This document shows positions 1 through 7,873 of a DNA stretch of 64,000 bases, piece by piece. A program made the position numbers and the translations under genes. The notes under the pieces were generated by a model that worked only from the letters and a program-made list of their open reading frames with translations, was not told the origin of the DNA and made no database searches. Source of the stretch: Phycisphaeraceae bacterium (GTDB lineage Bacteria > Planctomycetota > Phycisphaerae > Phycisphaerales > UBA1924); contig JAHBXL010000004.1 in assembly GCA_019636495.1 (NCBI GenBank), forward strand, positions 124,001 through 188,000, read 5' to 3'. Numbering within the stretch: position 1 is the stretch's first letter; each line of letters opens with the position of its first letter.

Positions 1-2007
1 ATGCGCCGGTTCGATGCGGAGATCCGCACGGCGGTCACCGTGCGCCTGGTGGAGCAACGGCTGCTGAAGTTGTTCTCGGAGGGCAAACTGTTCGGCACCG
101 TGCACACCTGCATCGGGCAGGAGTTCGTCGGCGTGAGCGTGGCGCGCCGGCTGACCGATGCCGACACGCTCTTTTCCAACCACCGCGGGCACGGCCACTT
201 CCTTGCCTATCGCCGCAACATCAAGGGGCTGATCGGCGAGATCATGGGCAAGAGCGTGGGCGTCTGCGGCGGTCGCGGCGGGAGCCAGCACATCCAGCAG
301 GACGGCTTCTACTCCAACGGCATCCAGGGCGGGATCGTGCCCGTGACCACGGGCATGGCGTTGGCGCACAAGATGAAAGGCACCGGCGGGATCGCCGTGG
401 TCTATGTGGGCGACGGCACGCTGGGCCAGGGCGCGCTCTACGAGAGCATGAACATCGCCAGCAAGTGGGGCCTGCCGGTGCTGTTCGTCTGCGAGAACAA
501 CCTCTACGCGCAGAGCACGAGCCAGGCACAGACGCTCGCGGGCGACATCTGCGCCCGCGGGGCGGCGTTCGGCATCGAGACGGCGCACAGCGACACGTGG
601 GAGTGGCCCGCGCTGTTCGCCGCGATGGAACAGTCGATTGCGAAAGTGCGCGCGACCTCGCGCCCGATCTTCCACCGCGTGGACACCTACCGGCTGATGG
701 CGCACTCCAAGGGCGATGACAATCGGCCCGAGTCCGACGTGCAGCCTTATCGCGACCGCGACCCGATCAACGTGTTGATGCGCGAGCGCGAAGATGATGC
801 CGCGTGGCGCGCCATGCTCGGCGAGATCGAGCGCGAGATCGAGGACGCGGTGCGCGAGGCCGATGAGGCCCCGTGGGGCGATGTCGAGCAGGAGATTGCG
901 GCGGGAGTGTGGCATGGCCGTCGCGGCCATGAGCAGAATCACACGGGCGGGACGCCCGTGCCACCGCTCCGCTGGAAGCGCGCCCAGTTCGAGCGCGAGA
1001 AGTGCGTGGCCTCGGTGCGCAAGGGGCTGGAAGAAGCGCTCGACACGCGCGACAATGTGGTCATCATCGGCGAGGACATCGAGTCGCCCTATGGCGGCGC
1101 GTTCAAGTGCACGCAGGGCCTCAGCGCCAAGCATCCGGCACGCGTCCGCAACACCCCCATCAGCGAACTGGCCATCGTCGGCATCGGCAACGGGCTGGCT
1201 CTCCGCGGCATGATTCCCGTGGTCGAGATCATGTTCGGCGATTTCATGACGCTCGCCGCGGATCAGTGGATCAACCACGCCGCGAAGTTCCGGTTCATGT
1301 ACGATGGCAAGGTGCGCGTGCCGCTGATCGTTCGGACGCCGATGGGCGGCAAGCGCGGGTACGCGGCGACGCACAGCCAGTCGCTGGAGAAGCACTTTGT
1401 CGGCGTGCCGGACACGCGTGTGCTGTGCCTGAACCATCGCGTCTCGCCCGCGCTGCTCTACCGCGCGCTGTTCGAGACGATCGATCGGCCCACGCTGGTC
1501 ATCGAGAACAAGATGCTCTACGGGCAGAACGTGAGCAGCGAGCCGCCCGCGGGGTGGGACCTCCTGCACACCGATGAGCCGTTCCCCACGGCGTGGCTGC
1601 GCGCAGGCGGCGGGGCGGGCGCGGAGGTGACGATCGTGGCGCTGGGGGGCGCGGCGATCGACGCGGAGGAGGCCGCGCGGCGGCTGTTCGAGGAGGACGA
1701 GGTCGCGGCGGATGTGTTCATGCCGACCTGCCTGTATCCTTTCGACGTGAGCGTGCTGGCCGACAGCCTGACTCGGACACGTCGCCTCGTCGTCGTCGAG
1801 GAGGGGCAGGGCTTTGTGTCGATGTCGAGTGAGATCATCGCGCAGGCTGCCGAGCGCTTCGGCGCACAGGGGCTTGGGTGCCGGCGCGTGTCCGCCGCGC
1901 CGGTGGCGATCCCCGCCGCGCGACCGCTGGAGGCGCGCTGCCTGCCGCAGGCGCAGGACGTGGTGCACAAATGCCTGGAGGTGGCGCGTGAACTCGTCCA
2001 CCACTGA
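1..2007 (+). CDS. Fused alpha/beta E1 of a 2-oxoacid dehydrogenase
   Basis: This is a thiamine-diphosphate E1 that decarboxylates a 2-oxoacid and acylates a lipoyl domain. The alpha half (about 1-290) carries the TPP/Mg motif GDGTLGQGALYES followed by LPVLFVCENN. The beta half (about 328-668) starts at FEREKCVASVRKGLEEAL and contains GEDIESPYGGAF and the GIGNGLALRG/DQWINHAAK core. At 668 residues it fits fused E1 proteins; the substrate (pyruvate, branched-chain or other) cannot be read. Residues 303-322, exactly at the alpha/beta junction, are coded by an inserted palindromic repeat. The next gene, a lipoyl protein, overlaps its end by 20 bases. The frame opens at base 1, so the true start may lie upstream and a few N-terminal residues may be missing. 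Confidence 0.9.
   Translation: MRRFDAEIRTAVTVRLVEQRLLKLFSEGKLFGTVHTCIGQEFVGVSVARRLTDADTLFSNHRGHGHFLAYRRNIKGLIGEIMGKSVGVCGGRGGSQHIQQDGFYSNGIQGGIVPVTTGMALAHKMKGTGGIAVVYVGDGTLGQGALYESMNIASKWGLPVLFVCENNLYAQSTSQAQTLAGDICARGAAFGIETAHSDTWEWPALFAAMEQSIAKVRATSRPIFHRVDTYRLMAHSKGDDNRPESDVQPYRDRDPINVLMREREDDAAWRAMLGEIEREIEDAVREADEAPWGDVEQEIAAGVWHGRRGHEQNHTGGTPVPPLRWKRAQFEREKCVASVRKGLEEALDTRDNVVIIGEDIESPYGGAFKCTQGLSAKHPARVRNTPISELAIVGIGNGLALRGMIPVVEIMFGDFMTLAADQWINHAAKFRFMYDGKVRVPLIVRTPMGGKRGYAATHSQSLEKHFVGVPDTRVLCLNHRVSPALLYRALFETIDRPTLVIENKMLYGQNVSSEPPAGWDLLHTDEPFPTAWLRAGGGAGAEVTIVALGGAAIDAEEAARRLFEEDEVAADVFMPTCLYPFDVSVLADSLTRTRRLVVVEEGQGFVSMSSEIIAQAAERFGAQGLGCRRVSAAPVAIPAARPLEARCLPQAQDVVHKCLEVARELVHH
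909..964. repeat. In-frame compound palindrome at the E1 alpha/beta junction
   Basis: The outer arms GTGGCA (909-914) and TGCCAC (959-964) enclose two hairpins. One is CATGGCCG/CGGCCATG at 913-931 and the other is CACGGGCG/CGCCCGTG at 942-960, each with a 3-nt loop. The unit could fold as a three-way junction and is read through as the linker HGRRGHEQNHTGGTPVPP. Related palindromes recur in this window. Confidence 0.8.
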
Positions 2008-3232
2008 GATCGTGTGCGAGGTTCGCGTGCCGCGCGAGACGGTGAACGACGACGTCGTGACCGTGCAATCGTGGCAGCGTTCGCATGGCGATGCGGTGCG
2101 CAAGGGCGAGTGCGTGGTGCACATTGAGACGTCGAAGGCGGTGCTCGAAGTCGAATCCGAGGGCGACGGGTTTCTGGAAGTGCTGCACGGCGCAGGGTCG
2201 GAGGTGCCCATCGGCGAGTTGATCGGGCGCGTGCTCGTCAGTCAGCCGCCCGCGCTGCGGCTGCACAAGGACGAGCCCGCCGCGCCCCCACCCCCCACAC
2301 CGCCGCCAGCCGCGGGAATGTCCATCGCGAACGGCGCAACGGGTCGGACATCGAATCGGTTGCGCGATCGGATGGAATCGAGCGGCGTTGGGAATGAAGG
2401 CCGGCACGGAGTGCCGGCCCACCAGGAGCCGGCCCACCAAGAGGCAACCTATCCGGACGCCGCGGTGCAGACGGCGATCTCGAAGAAGGCCCAGCGCCTG
2501 ATCGATGAGCACGGGATCGATGCCTCGGTGTTCGCGCACCTGCCGATGGTGCGCGAGGCGGATGTGATCCGGTATCTGGAGCGGCGAACGGCGGAGCGCA
2601 TGAGCCGCGAGCCCGCGCCGCCCTCGCCCGCCGCGGCGGCGGCGACCGAGCGCGCCCAGCGCGAGGCCGCTTCGAGCGCGGGCCCGCGGGTGGATGGCGC
2701 GTACCCCGGCCCGAAATCGCGCGGGCTGTTCGGCGATGCCGCGGCGAGCGCGAAGGACCGCGGCAACCGGTCGATCGTCTGGCTGGCGTGGAACTACTTC
2801 TGGCGGAACTGGCTGCTGGGCAACCTGGCGCGGTGGGCGCCGCGGGGCGTCATCCTGCCGATCCACCGGATGCGCGGCGTGAGGATGGGCACCGACGTAT
2901 TCATCGACCCCACCGCAATCATCGAGACCGCCTTCCCCGAGAACATCACCATCGGCAACGATGTCCGCATCACCGCCGGCTGCGTGATCATGTCGCACAT
3001 CAAGGCTCCGCACTACCTGCGCGAGACGGGACTGGTGCCCGTGGTGCTCAAGCCCGTGGTGCTGGAGGATCACTGCTTCATCGGCGTGAACAGCGTGATC
3101 ATGCCTGGCGTGACGGTGGGCAAGGCGAGCGTCGTCACCAGCGGCAGCGTCGTGGTGAGCAACGTCCCGCCCTACACCATGGTGCAGGGCAACCCGGCGA
3201 AGGTCATCAAGCAGTTCCCGCGTCCGGACTAG
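1988..3232 (+). CDS. Lipoyl / E3-binding / hexapeptide acyltransferase fusion protein
   Basis: This 414-residue protein combines three known modules. Residues 5-84 form a biotinyl/lipoyl domain with the modifiable lysine K50 in ETSKAVLEV. Residues about 160-198 form a peripheral-subunit (E1/E3) binding domain, AISKKAQRLIDEHGID. Residues about 262-412 form a WcaF/maltose-acetyltransferase-like left-handed beta-helix, with candidate catalytic histidines in GCVIMSHIKAPH (H337, H342). The usual E2 catalytic domain and its HxxxDG motif are absent. The GTG start at 1988 is chosen because GGAGG lies six bases upstream and the lipoyl fold begins right after it; it overlaps the E1 stop. A palindromic repeat codes residues 138-152 in the first linker. 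Inference: it takes an acyl group from the neighbouring E1 and passes it to a sugar or polysaccharide. Confidence 0.8.
   Translation: MNSSTTEIVCEVRVPRETVNDDVVTVQSWQRSHGDAVRKGECVVHIETSKAVLEVESEGDGFLEVLHGAGSEVPIGELIGRVLVSQPPALRLHKDEPAAPPPPTPPPAAGMSIANGATGRTSNRLRDRMESSGVGNEGRHGVPAHQEPAHQEATYPDAAVQTAISKKAQRLIDEHGIDASVFAHLPMVREADVIRYLERRTAERMSREPAPPSPAAAAATERAQREAASSAGPRVDGAYPGPKSRGLFGDAAASAKDRGNRSIVWLAWNYFWRNWLLGNLARWAPRGVILPIHRMRGVRMGTDVFIDPTAIIETAFPENITIGNDVRITAGCVIMSHIKAPHYLRETGLVPVVLKPVVLEDHCFIGVNSVIMPGVTVGKASVVTSGSVVVSNVPPYTMVQGNPAKVIKQFPRPD
2400..2418. repeat. In-frame palindrome in the lipoyl-to-E3-binding linker
   Basis: GCCGGCAC and GTGCCGGC are separated by GGA, and a partial second copy (GCCGGCCCACCA) follows to about 2440. 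It is translated as RHGVPAHQEPAHQ. The same palindrome type lies inside trmB at 12454-12472. Confidence 0.75.
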
Positions 3233-3237
3233 ATGCC

Positions 3238-3356
3238 GTACGCAGAGATCACGGAGGAGACACAGAGTTCACAGAGAAAGCGATTCGAAGCAGCAATGGC
3301 CCTCAAACTCGTTTCTTCTCTGTGCCCTCTGCGTCTTCTCCGAGTCCTCTGCGTAC
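3238..3356. repeat. Inverted-repeat element with CGCAGAG-type units
   Basis: The ends GTACGCAGAG (3238-3247) and CTCTGCGTAC (3347-3356) are perfect inverted copies. Both arms continue inward for about 45 bases as degenerate 7-9 nt units (ACGCAGAG, CGGAG, ACACAGAG), leaving a short centre of about 30 bases. It fills nearly the whole gap between the acyltransferase fusion and the deacetylase and ends 13 bases before the ATG. The same end sequence occurs at 36008-36275. Confidence 0.75.
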
Positions 3357-3369
3357 CGGTCTTTCGAGC

Positions 3370-4356
3370 ATGAGCCAATCAACAGTCCAACCCCTCAACG
3401 CCTTCTGCGTCGATCTTGAGGAGTGGTGGCACATCTGTGCCGCGGACACTCCGTACAACGACCCCGCGACGTGGGACAGCGCGCCGCCGTTTGTCGAGAA
3501 GGACACCGAGACGCTGATGCGCCTGCTCGACGAGACCGGCGCTCGCGGCACGTTTCTCACGGTCGGCTGGGTCGCCGAGAAGTACCCCCGGCTCATCAGG
3601 CGCCTGGCGGATGCGGGGCACGAGATCGGGTGCCATACGTACTTCCATCGCGTCGTCTACGAGCAAACGCCCGAAGAGTTCGACGCCGACATCGCGCGGT
3701 GCCTGAAGGTGCTGCGCGAAGTGAGCGGGCAGCCGGTGAACAGTTTTCGCGCGCCGGGCTTCAGCATGAAGCGCGAGGCGTTCGCCTACGCCTACCCGAT
3801 CCTGCGGAAGCACGGCATCGAGGTGGATGTGAGCATTGTGCCCGCCGCGAGGGATCATGGCGGAGTGGAGGGCTTCACGCGCGATCCGTTCCTGTTGCGC
3901 ATCCCCGGCGGGCACCCGTTCGGTCCGGCCCAGCCCACGAGCATGAAGTGCTGGCCGGTGAGCGTGATGGATGTGCTCGGCCGCACCACGCCGTTCTCCG
4001 GCGGCGGATATCTGCGGCTGTTCCCGATGTCGCTTGTGCGCGCGGGGTATCGCCAGAACCATCGCGCCGGCCGTCCGGGGATGTCGTACATCCATCCGCG
4101 CGAGATCGATCCCGACCAGCCGCGGCTGAAACTGCCGTGGAGAAAGTACTTCAAGTACTACGTGGGCATCAAGGGGTGCGAGGGCAAACTCCGCAGCGTG
4201 CTCAACACGTACCGCTTCACGACCATCGCCGAAGTGATCGCGAGCGTGCGGCGGTGGCCCGAGTATGAACTGGTGGGCGGAGACATCCGGCCGGCGGCCC
4301 CGGGCATGCGTACGGAGGCCGCGGCGCGGCCGCTGGCGGCTGGTCGCGCGGCGTGA
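3370..4356 (+). CDS. Polysaccharide deacetylase, XrtA/PEP-CTERM type (DUF3473)
   Basis: This 328-residue NodB-fold protein is predicted to remove N-acetyl groups from an exported polysaccharide. FCVDLEEWWH near the N-terminus supplies the first metal/catalytic aspartates, and HEIGCHTYFHRVVYEQTPEEF-type sequence supplies the metal histidines. FRAPGFS is the conserved R-A-P loop. The C-terminal third (GGGYLRLFPMSLVRAG, then SYIHPREIDPDQPRLKL) matches the DUF3473 tail of deacetylases found with exosortase/exopolysaccharide loci. The start is the ATG just before MSQSTVQPLNAF; no clear ribosome site is visible because an inverted-repeat element abuts it. Its place after the E1 and acyltransferase genes suggests joint work on a surface glycan. 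Confidence 0.88.
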   Translation: MSQSTVQPLNAFCVDLEEWWHICAADTPYNDPATWDSAPPFVEKDTETLMRLLDETGARGTFLTVGWVAEKYPRLIRRLADAGHEIGCHTYFHRVVYEQTPEEFDADIARCLKVLREVSGQPVNSFRAPGFSMKREAFAYAYPILRKHGIEVDVSIVPAARDHGGVEGFTRDPFLLRIPGGHPFGPAQPTSMKCWPVSVMDVLGRTTPFSGGGYLRLFPMSLVRAGYRQNHRAGRPGMSYIHPREIDPDQPRLKLPWRKYFKYYVGIKGCEGKLRSVLNTYRFTTIAEVIASVRRWPEYELVGGDIRPAAPGMRTEAAARPLAAGRAA

Positions 4357-4545
4357 CCTGAGGTCTGGGGATTGGGGCGTGTCCGGATAACGTGGCACTG
4401 TTGCGTGCGGAAAGGGCGTTTTGGCGGCGTGCCGGGCGCACTGCGGCCGCGGCCGGTCGATCGAAGCAACCCCCGGACAGCGCGCGTCGAACAGCATGGC
4501 AGAGCCTGTAGGTGGCGGGAACACCCGGTCAACCGCAAGCGTTCA

Positions 4546-4568
4546 GCCCGTCCGGATGCCGGACGGGC
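4546..4568. repeat. Perfect hairpin in the 304-base gap before sixA
   Basis: GCCCGTCCGG and CCGGACGGGC form a 10-bp stem with an ATG loop. No T-run follows, so a terminator role is unsupported. It resembles the dispersed palindromes of this window. Nothing else was recognised in 4357-4660 apart from the GGAGG ribosome site at 4650-4654. Confidence 0.6.
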
Positions 4569-4660
4569 GGGGATGCCGTCGCGACCGGTTATCCGACCTC
4601 CTGCTGGGCTTGGTCGTCCGCTGTGTCGATATGAGGGGGAACACCCCTCGGAGGTTTCCC

Positions 4661-5245
4661 ATGCGTCTTTACATAGTCAGGCACGCCAAGGCCGCGGACC
4701 TGTCGGCGGATTCGTGTTGTGCGCCCCAGGGGTGTGGCTGTACGGGGATGAACGCGGATTCTCGCCGGCCGCTGACACGTCGCGGCGTGGCGCAGGCGGA
4801 GTTTCTCGCAACGTGGATCGGCACGGCGGATCGTCGGCCGCAACTGATCCTGGCCAGCGCGGCGGTTCGCGCGATGGAAACCGCGACGCGTCTGCACCGT
4901 GCGCTGGGGGGCGCGTGCGAACTGCGCATCGCGTCGGAACTCACGCAGGATCGGCCCGTGGGCGATGCGCTGTCGCTGATTCAGTGGCACGCGCAGGTGC
5001 GCGACCTGATGTTTGTCGGCCACAACCCGCAGGTGGGCGAGTTGCTCTCGGTGCTGGCGTGCGGCCTGCCGCCGCAGCAGTTGCTGATGCGCACCGGCGA
5101 CCTGGTTGCGCTCGATATCCGCGCATCGGACCCTGTGGGCTCGGCGAAGATCGCCGACCGGCAGCGGCTCGATGACCGCGCCGGGCCGGATGACTCGCTC
5201 ATGCCGGCGAGCGCGATTCGCGTGCGCGCGGCGGGCGGGTGCTGA
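4661..5245 (+). CDS. sixA: SixA-like histidine phosphatase
   Basis: This is a 194-residue branch-2 histidine phosphatase of the SixA type, which in other bacteria removes phosphate from phosphohistidine signalling proteins. The catalytic RHAKA motif sits at residues 7-11, the second conserved region SAAVRAMETA in the middle, and the second histidine in FVGHNP. The ATG is preceded by GGAGG with good spacing. An unusual insertion, about residues 17-30, carries four cysteines (CC, then CGC) just after the catalytic motif where typical SixA proteins have a short DxxRPLT loop. It is convergent with the next gene, only 16 bases away. The family call is firm; the phosphorelay partner is unknown. Confidence 0.85.
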   Translation: MRLYIVRHAKAADLSADSCCAPQGCGCTGMNADSRRPLTRRGVAQAEFLATWIGTADRRPQLILASAAVRAMETATRLHRALGGACELRIASELTQDRPVGDALSLIQWHAQVRDLMFVGHNPQVGELLSVLACGLPPQQLLMRTGDLVALDIRASDPVGSAKIADRQRLDDRAGPDDSLMPASAIRVRAAGGC

Positions 5246-5261
5246 GCGCGCCGGACACGGT

Positions 5262-6164
5262 TCACTTCTCCGGAATCGCCACGAGGTTGCTCGGCTGTAT
5301 GCGCGCCGGCTGGCCGGGCGCCCTCACGCGGATCGCCTGCCCGTTGTACAGGTTGTGCGGGAAGCGCTTCTGCGTCTCGCGCAGGCGCGAACTCTTGTAA
5401 CTCGGCACGCGCGGGTCGAAGTCCGTCAGGTCGAACACCCCCACCGTCACCATGCTCCGGCGCGGCCCGTGGTAGTAGAACGCCTGCTCGCCCTCCTGGC
5501 GGAGCCTGATCACCGCCTGCTCCGCCGCGGCGCGGCACTCCTTCAGGTCCTTCTCGGTCGGCCGGTCGATGTCCTCGCGCCCGTAGACGGCGACCTGCAG
5601 CGTCTGCACCGCGCGTTTGCCGTAGAGCAACTTGGCCTGCACGAGGTTGTACTCGGGGATCGATCCCTTGAGGTCCTTCTTCGGCGGCGGGGCGAGGTAA
5701 CTCATCGCGTACACCGTCACGCCGTCGATGACCATCTGCTGCACGCGTTCGAGTTCGCTCTTGGCCGCGGCGTCGTCGGGGCCCTTGAACGTCCCCACCA
5801 GGATGCACGTCGCCTCGCCGCGCTTCTGCATCACGGCCTCGGGCAGTTGCCCCTTGGTGCGAACCTGCGCGAGCGCGGCGGCGGCTTCTTTCTCCTGGTC
5901 GTCGCCGCGGAAGATGGCGATGAGGATCGACCACGCGCTGAGTTCCGGGGCATCGTCGGGGCTCTTGGCCGCGCCATCGCCGAAGACCCTGCGGCTCTCC
6001 TCGATGATCTGGTCCTTGCGCTTCTGGTCGTCCTTGTCGCGCTGGGCCAAAGCGCAAGGCGTGCCGATCGCGAAGATCGCGGCGACCACGACCAGCCGGG
6101 CCGCAGAAGCAGGGAATGCCCCAGACGGGGGGATACGCCTTGAAATGCGCGGGCGATCGCTCAT
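5262..6164 (-). CDS. Secreted protein of unknown function
   Basis: This 300-residue protein has a twin-arginine-free signal sequence (hydrophobic RLVVVAAIFAIGTPCALA, likely cleaved near residue 40). Two segments, around ATCILVGTFKGPDDAAAKSEL and LQVAVYGREDIDRPTE, look loosely like repeated alpha/beta units of the SPOR kind, each followed by a helix. That resemblance is weak and is my inference only. The mature region is charged and carries no enzyme motif I recognise. AAAGGA nine bases before the ATG and a promoter-like pair further upstream support the chosen start. It stands alone, convergent with sixA and divergent from the FlgM-like gene. Confidence 0.7.
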   Translation of the reverse strand: MSDRPRISRRIPPSGAFPASAARLVVVAAIFAIGTPCALAQRDKDDQKRKDQIIEESRRVFGDGAAKSPDDAPELSAWSILIAIFRGDDQEKEAAAALAQVRTKGQLPEAVMQKRGEATCILVGTFKGPDDAAAKSELERVQQMVIDGVTVYAMSYLAPPPKKDLKGSIPEYNLVQAKLLYGKRAVQTLQVAVYGREDIDRPTEKDLKECRAAAEQAVIRLRQEGEQAFYYHGPRRSMVTVGVFDLTDFDPRVPSYKSSRLRETQKRFPHNLYNGQAIRVRAPGQPARIQPSNLVAIPEK

Positions 6165-6184
6165 AAGCCCATGTCCTTTCGTGA

Positions 6185-6212
6185 TTTACAAATACCTGAC
6201 CCGATCGGTCAA
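6185..6212 (-). promoter_or_regulatory. Candidate sigma70-type promoter for the secreted protein gene
   Basis: Read on the minus strand, TTGACC (6212-6207) and TGTAAA (6190-6185) are 16 bases apart, about 20 bases upstream of the start at 6164. The match is moderate and no transcript start is known. Confidence 0.4.
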
Positions 6213-6397
6213 CTATTGCAGATTCAACGATGCGGCCGACGATAAGACTATTCGTCCGGAACGCTGCCAGGGTGCGGCGGATCGGCGAGCGAGGTCGGGC
6301 CAGGACGGCCCGGCGACACGCGCGACGGATTGCTCACGCACCACGCGCCTCCCGGCATCCAGGCTTCGTGCGCTGGTCCGGGTCAAGGAGACTTGCC

Positions 6398-6673
6398 ATG
6401 GCGCATCTTTCGACTGTGGGCGAGGTTCCGTCCGGAAGGGTCGATGCCCCGGCGCGGCGTCCGGGCGACGACGCAACGCGACCGAGCCGACCGGTTGTCC
6501 GCGAATCCGATTCCGCCGAGTTCTCCAGCCGCGCCAGATTGGCCGCGGGTCCTGTCCGCCAGGACCTTGTCGAGCAGGTGCGCAGGCAGATCGAGACGGG
6601 GCGATACGCGACGACCGAGAAACTCGACGTCGCCGCCGAGCGGCTGGCCCGCGACCTTGACCTGACGGCGTGA
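6398..6673 (+). CDS. FlgM-like anti-sigma factor domain protein
   Basis: This is a 91-residue small protein. Its last 40 residues (VRQDLVEQVRRQIETGRY, then LDVAAERLARDL) match the C-terminal helices of FlgM, the anti-sigma-28 factor that holds back flagellar sigma until hook completion. The N-terminal half is disordered and rich in Arg, Pro and Ser, as is usual for FlgM. AAGGAG seven bases before the ATG strongly supports the start. No flagellar gene is nearby, so its partner sigma factor must be encoded elsewhere. It could instead regulate another sigma factor. Confidence 0.7.
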   Translation: MAHLSTVGEVPSGRVDAPARRPGDDATRPSRPVVRESDSAEFSSRARLAAGPVRQDLVEQVRRQIETGRYATTEKLDVAAERLARDLDLTA

Positions 6674-6756
6674 GCACCTTGATGCGAACCCCCGGTGTGC
6701 CGCGCGCGAACTCCGCCGCGGCACGCCATCCAAGCCTCTATCCCACGGTGCACCAG

Positions 6757-6782
6757 GGAACGGACGCACGCGCGTGCGTTCC
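6757..6782. terminator. Hairpin between convergent genes
   Basis: CGCACG/CGTGCG forms a tight stem extended by GGAA/TTCC with a small bulge. It lies between the convergent FlgM-like and M28 peptidase genes. There is no T-run, so termination is a guess from position. Confidence 0.35.
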
Positions 6783-6806
6783 TTCGGTGCGCGCCCCGCG
6801 GCGTGC

Positions 6807-7871
6807 TCACTTGCCCGGCTCCTGCTCCATCCCCGGCGGCCCCAGGGGCAGCACCGGCTTGTCGGCCGGGCCGGCCAGTCGCCATGCCGCGCCGACCAGC
6901 GCACGCACCGCGAGCGTGTAGCGCTCGGGCTCGATCTTGTCGATGGTGTCGGTGGGCCTGTGATAGTGCGCGTAGCGCATCTCGGCGGTGGTGGAGAGGA
7001 TCACCGCGGGCTGACCCGCCGCGAGAAACGGCGCGTGGTCGGAACGCAGGAGGTCGGGGGGCGCGATGGGCAGGAAGTCGAGCGCGTAGGTCGGCAGTTT
7101 GGGCTCGGCCTCGTGCATGGCGCGCAGCAGCGCGGTGCTCCACCAGCGGTGCTGCAGGATTCCTCCGAGGCCAAGGAAGTTTCCGACGGTCGGCGGCTTG
7201 AAGTTGCCGCGCGGCGGGATCGGGCTCTTCTGGCTGTCGGGCTCGTCGGTGTAGTAGCCGATCATGTCGAAACTGACCATGCCGAGCACGCGCTCGTCGC
7301 CGGAGTTCCACTTCTCGAGCATCCGCTCGACGTAGGCGCGCGAGCCCACGAGGCCGTTCTCCTCGAGGTTGAAGAAGATGAGTCGCACGGTGCGGTGCAT
7401 CGGCCGGTCTTTCAGCAGGCGCGCCATCTCCAGGAGCGCTGCGACTCCCGAGCCGTTGTCCTCGGCGCCCGGGCAGTTGGGCATGGCGTCGAAGTGCGCG
7501 GCGAAGATGAGCACCTCGCTGGGCAGCGTGCGGCCCTTGATCTCGACGACGAGATTGTTCCACGGATCCTCGCCCTCGCGCCGGCCGCCGCCGCCGATGA
7601 AATCGATCGGGTCGAGCGCGACCTCGTACCCCAGCGCGAGGAGTTTCTCGGCCAGTTGCTTCTCGGTATCGCGCAGGCCGGCACGGTGGGCCTGATCTCC
7701 CCATGCAGCGCGCTTGGTCGGCAGTTCGGCGAGATCGGCCATGACGCGTTCGCGGCTGACCTCCGCCTCGGGCCCGGCGAGGGGCGCGGCGGGGGGCGCG
7801 GCGGGGGGCGCGGGTGGGACGGGCGACTGAAGAGCGATGATCGCGGCGGCGAAGAAGTTCAGCATGCCCAA
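6807..7871 (-). CDS. M28-family metallopeptidase
   Basis: This 354-residue di-zinc aminopeptidase-like protein has a hydrophobic start (NFFAAAIIALQ) and a Pro/Ala-rich spacer, so it is probably exported. The zinc and catalytic residues are visible: H126 in AAHFDAM, bridging D138 in GAEDNGSG, the E170/E171 pair in NLEENG, D202 in SFDMIGY and a final histidine in YHRPTDT. Cleavage of N-terminal residues from peptides is expected from the family; the substrate is unknown. The start is 36 bases from the divergent kinase gene. A second ATG two codons in is equally possible. Confidence 0.88.
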   Translation of the reverse strand: MGMLNFFAAAIIALQSPVPPAPPAAPPAAPLAGPEAEVSRERVMADLAELPTKRAAWGDQAHRAGLRDTEKQLAEKLLALGYEVALDPIDFIGGGGRREGEDPWNNLVVEIKGRTLPSEVLIFAAHFDAMPNCPGAEDNGSGVAALLEMARLLKDRPMHRTVRLIFFNLEENGLVGSRAYVERMLEKWNSGDERVLGMVSFDMIGYYTDEPDSQKSPIPPRGNFKPPTVGNFLGLGGILQHRWWSTALLRAMHEAEPKLPTYALDFLPIAPPDLLRSDHAPFLAAGQPAVILSTTAEMRYAHYHRPTDTIDKIEPERYTLAVRALVGAAWRLAGPADKPVLPLGPPGMEQEPGK

Positions 7872-7873
7872 CG

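Noticed and set aside
1988..3232. Ordinary E2 dihydrolipoyl acyltransferase
   Set aside because: Lipoyl and E3-binding domains are present, but the C-terminal half is a hexapeptide beta-helix and no HxxxDG catalytic motif was found.
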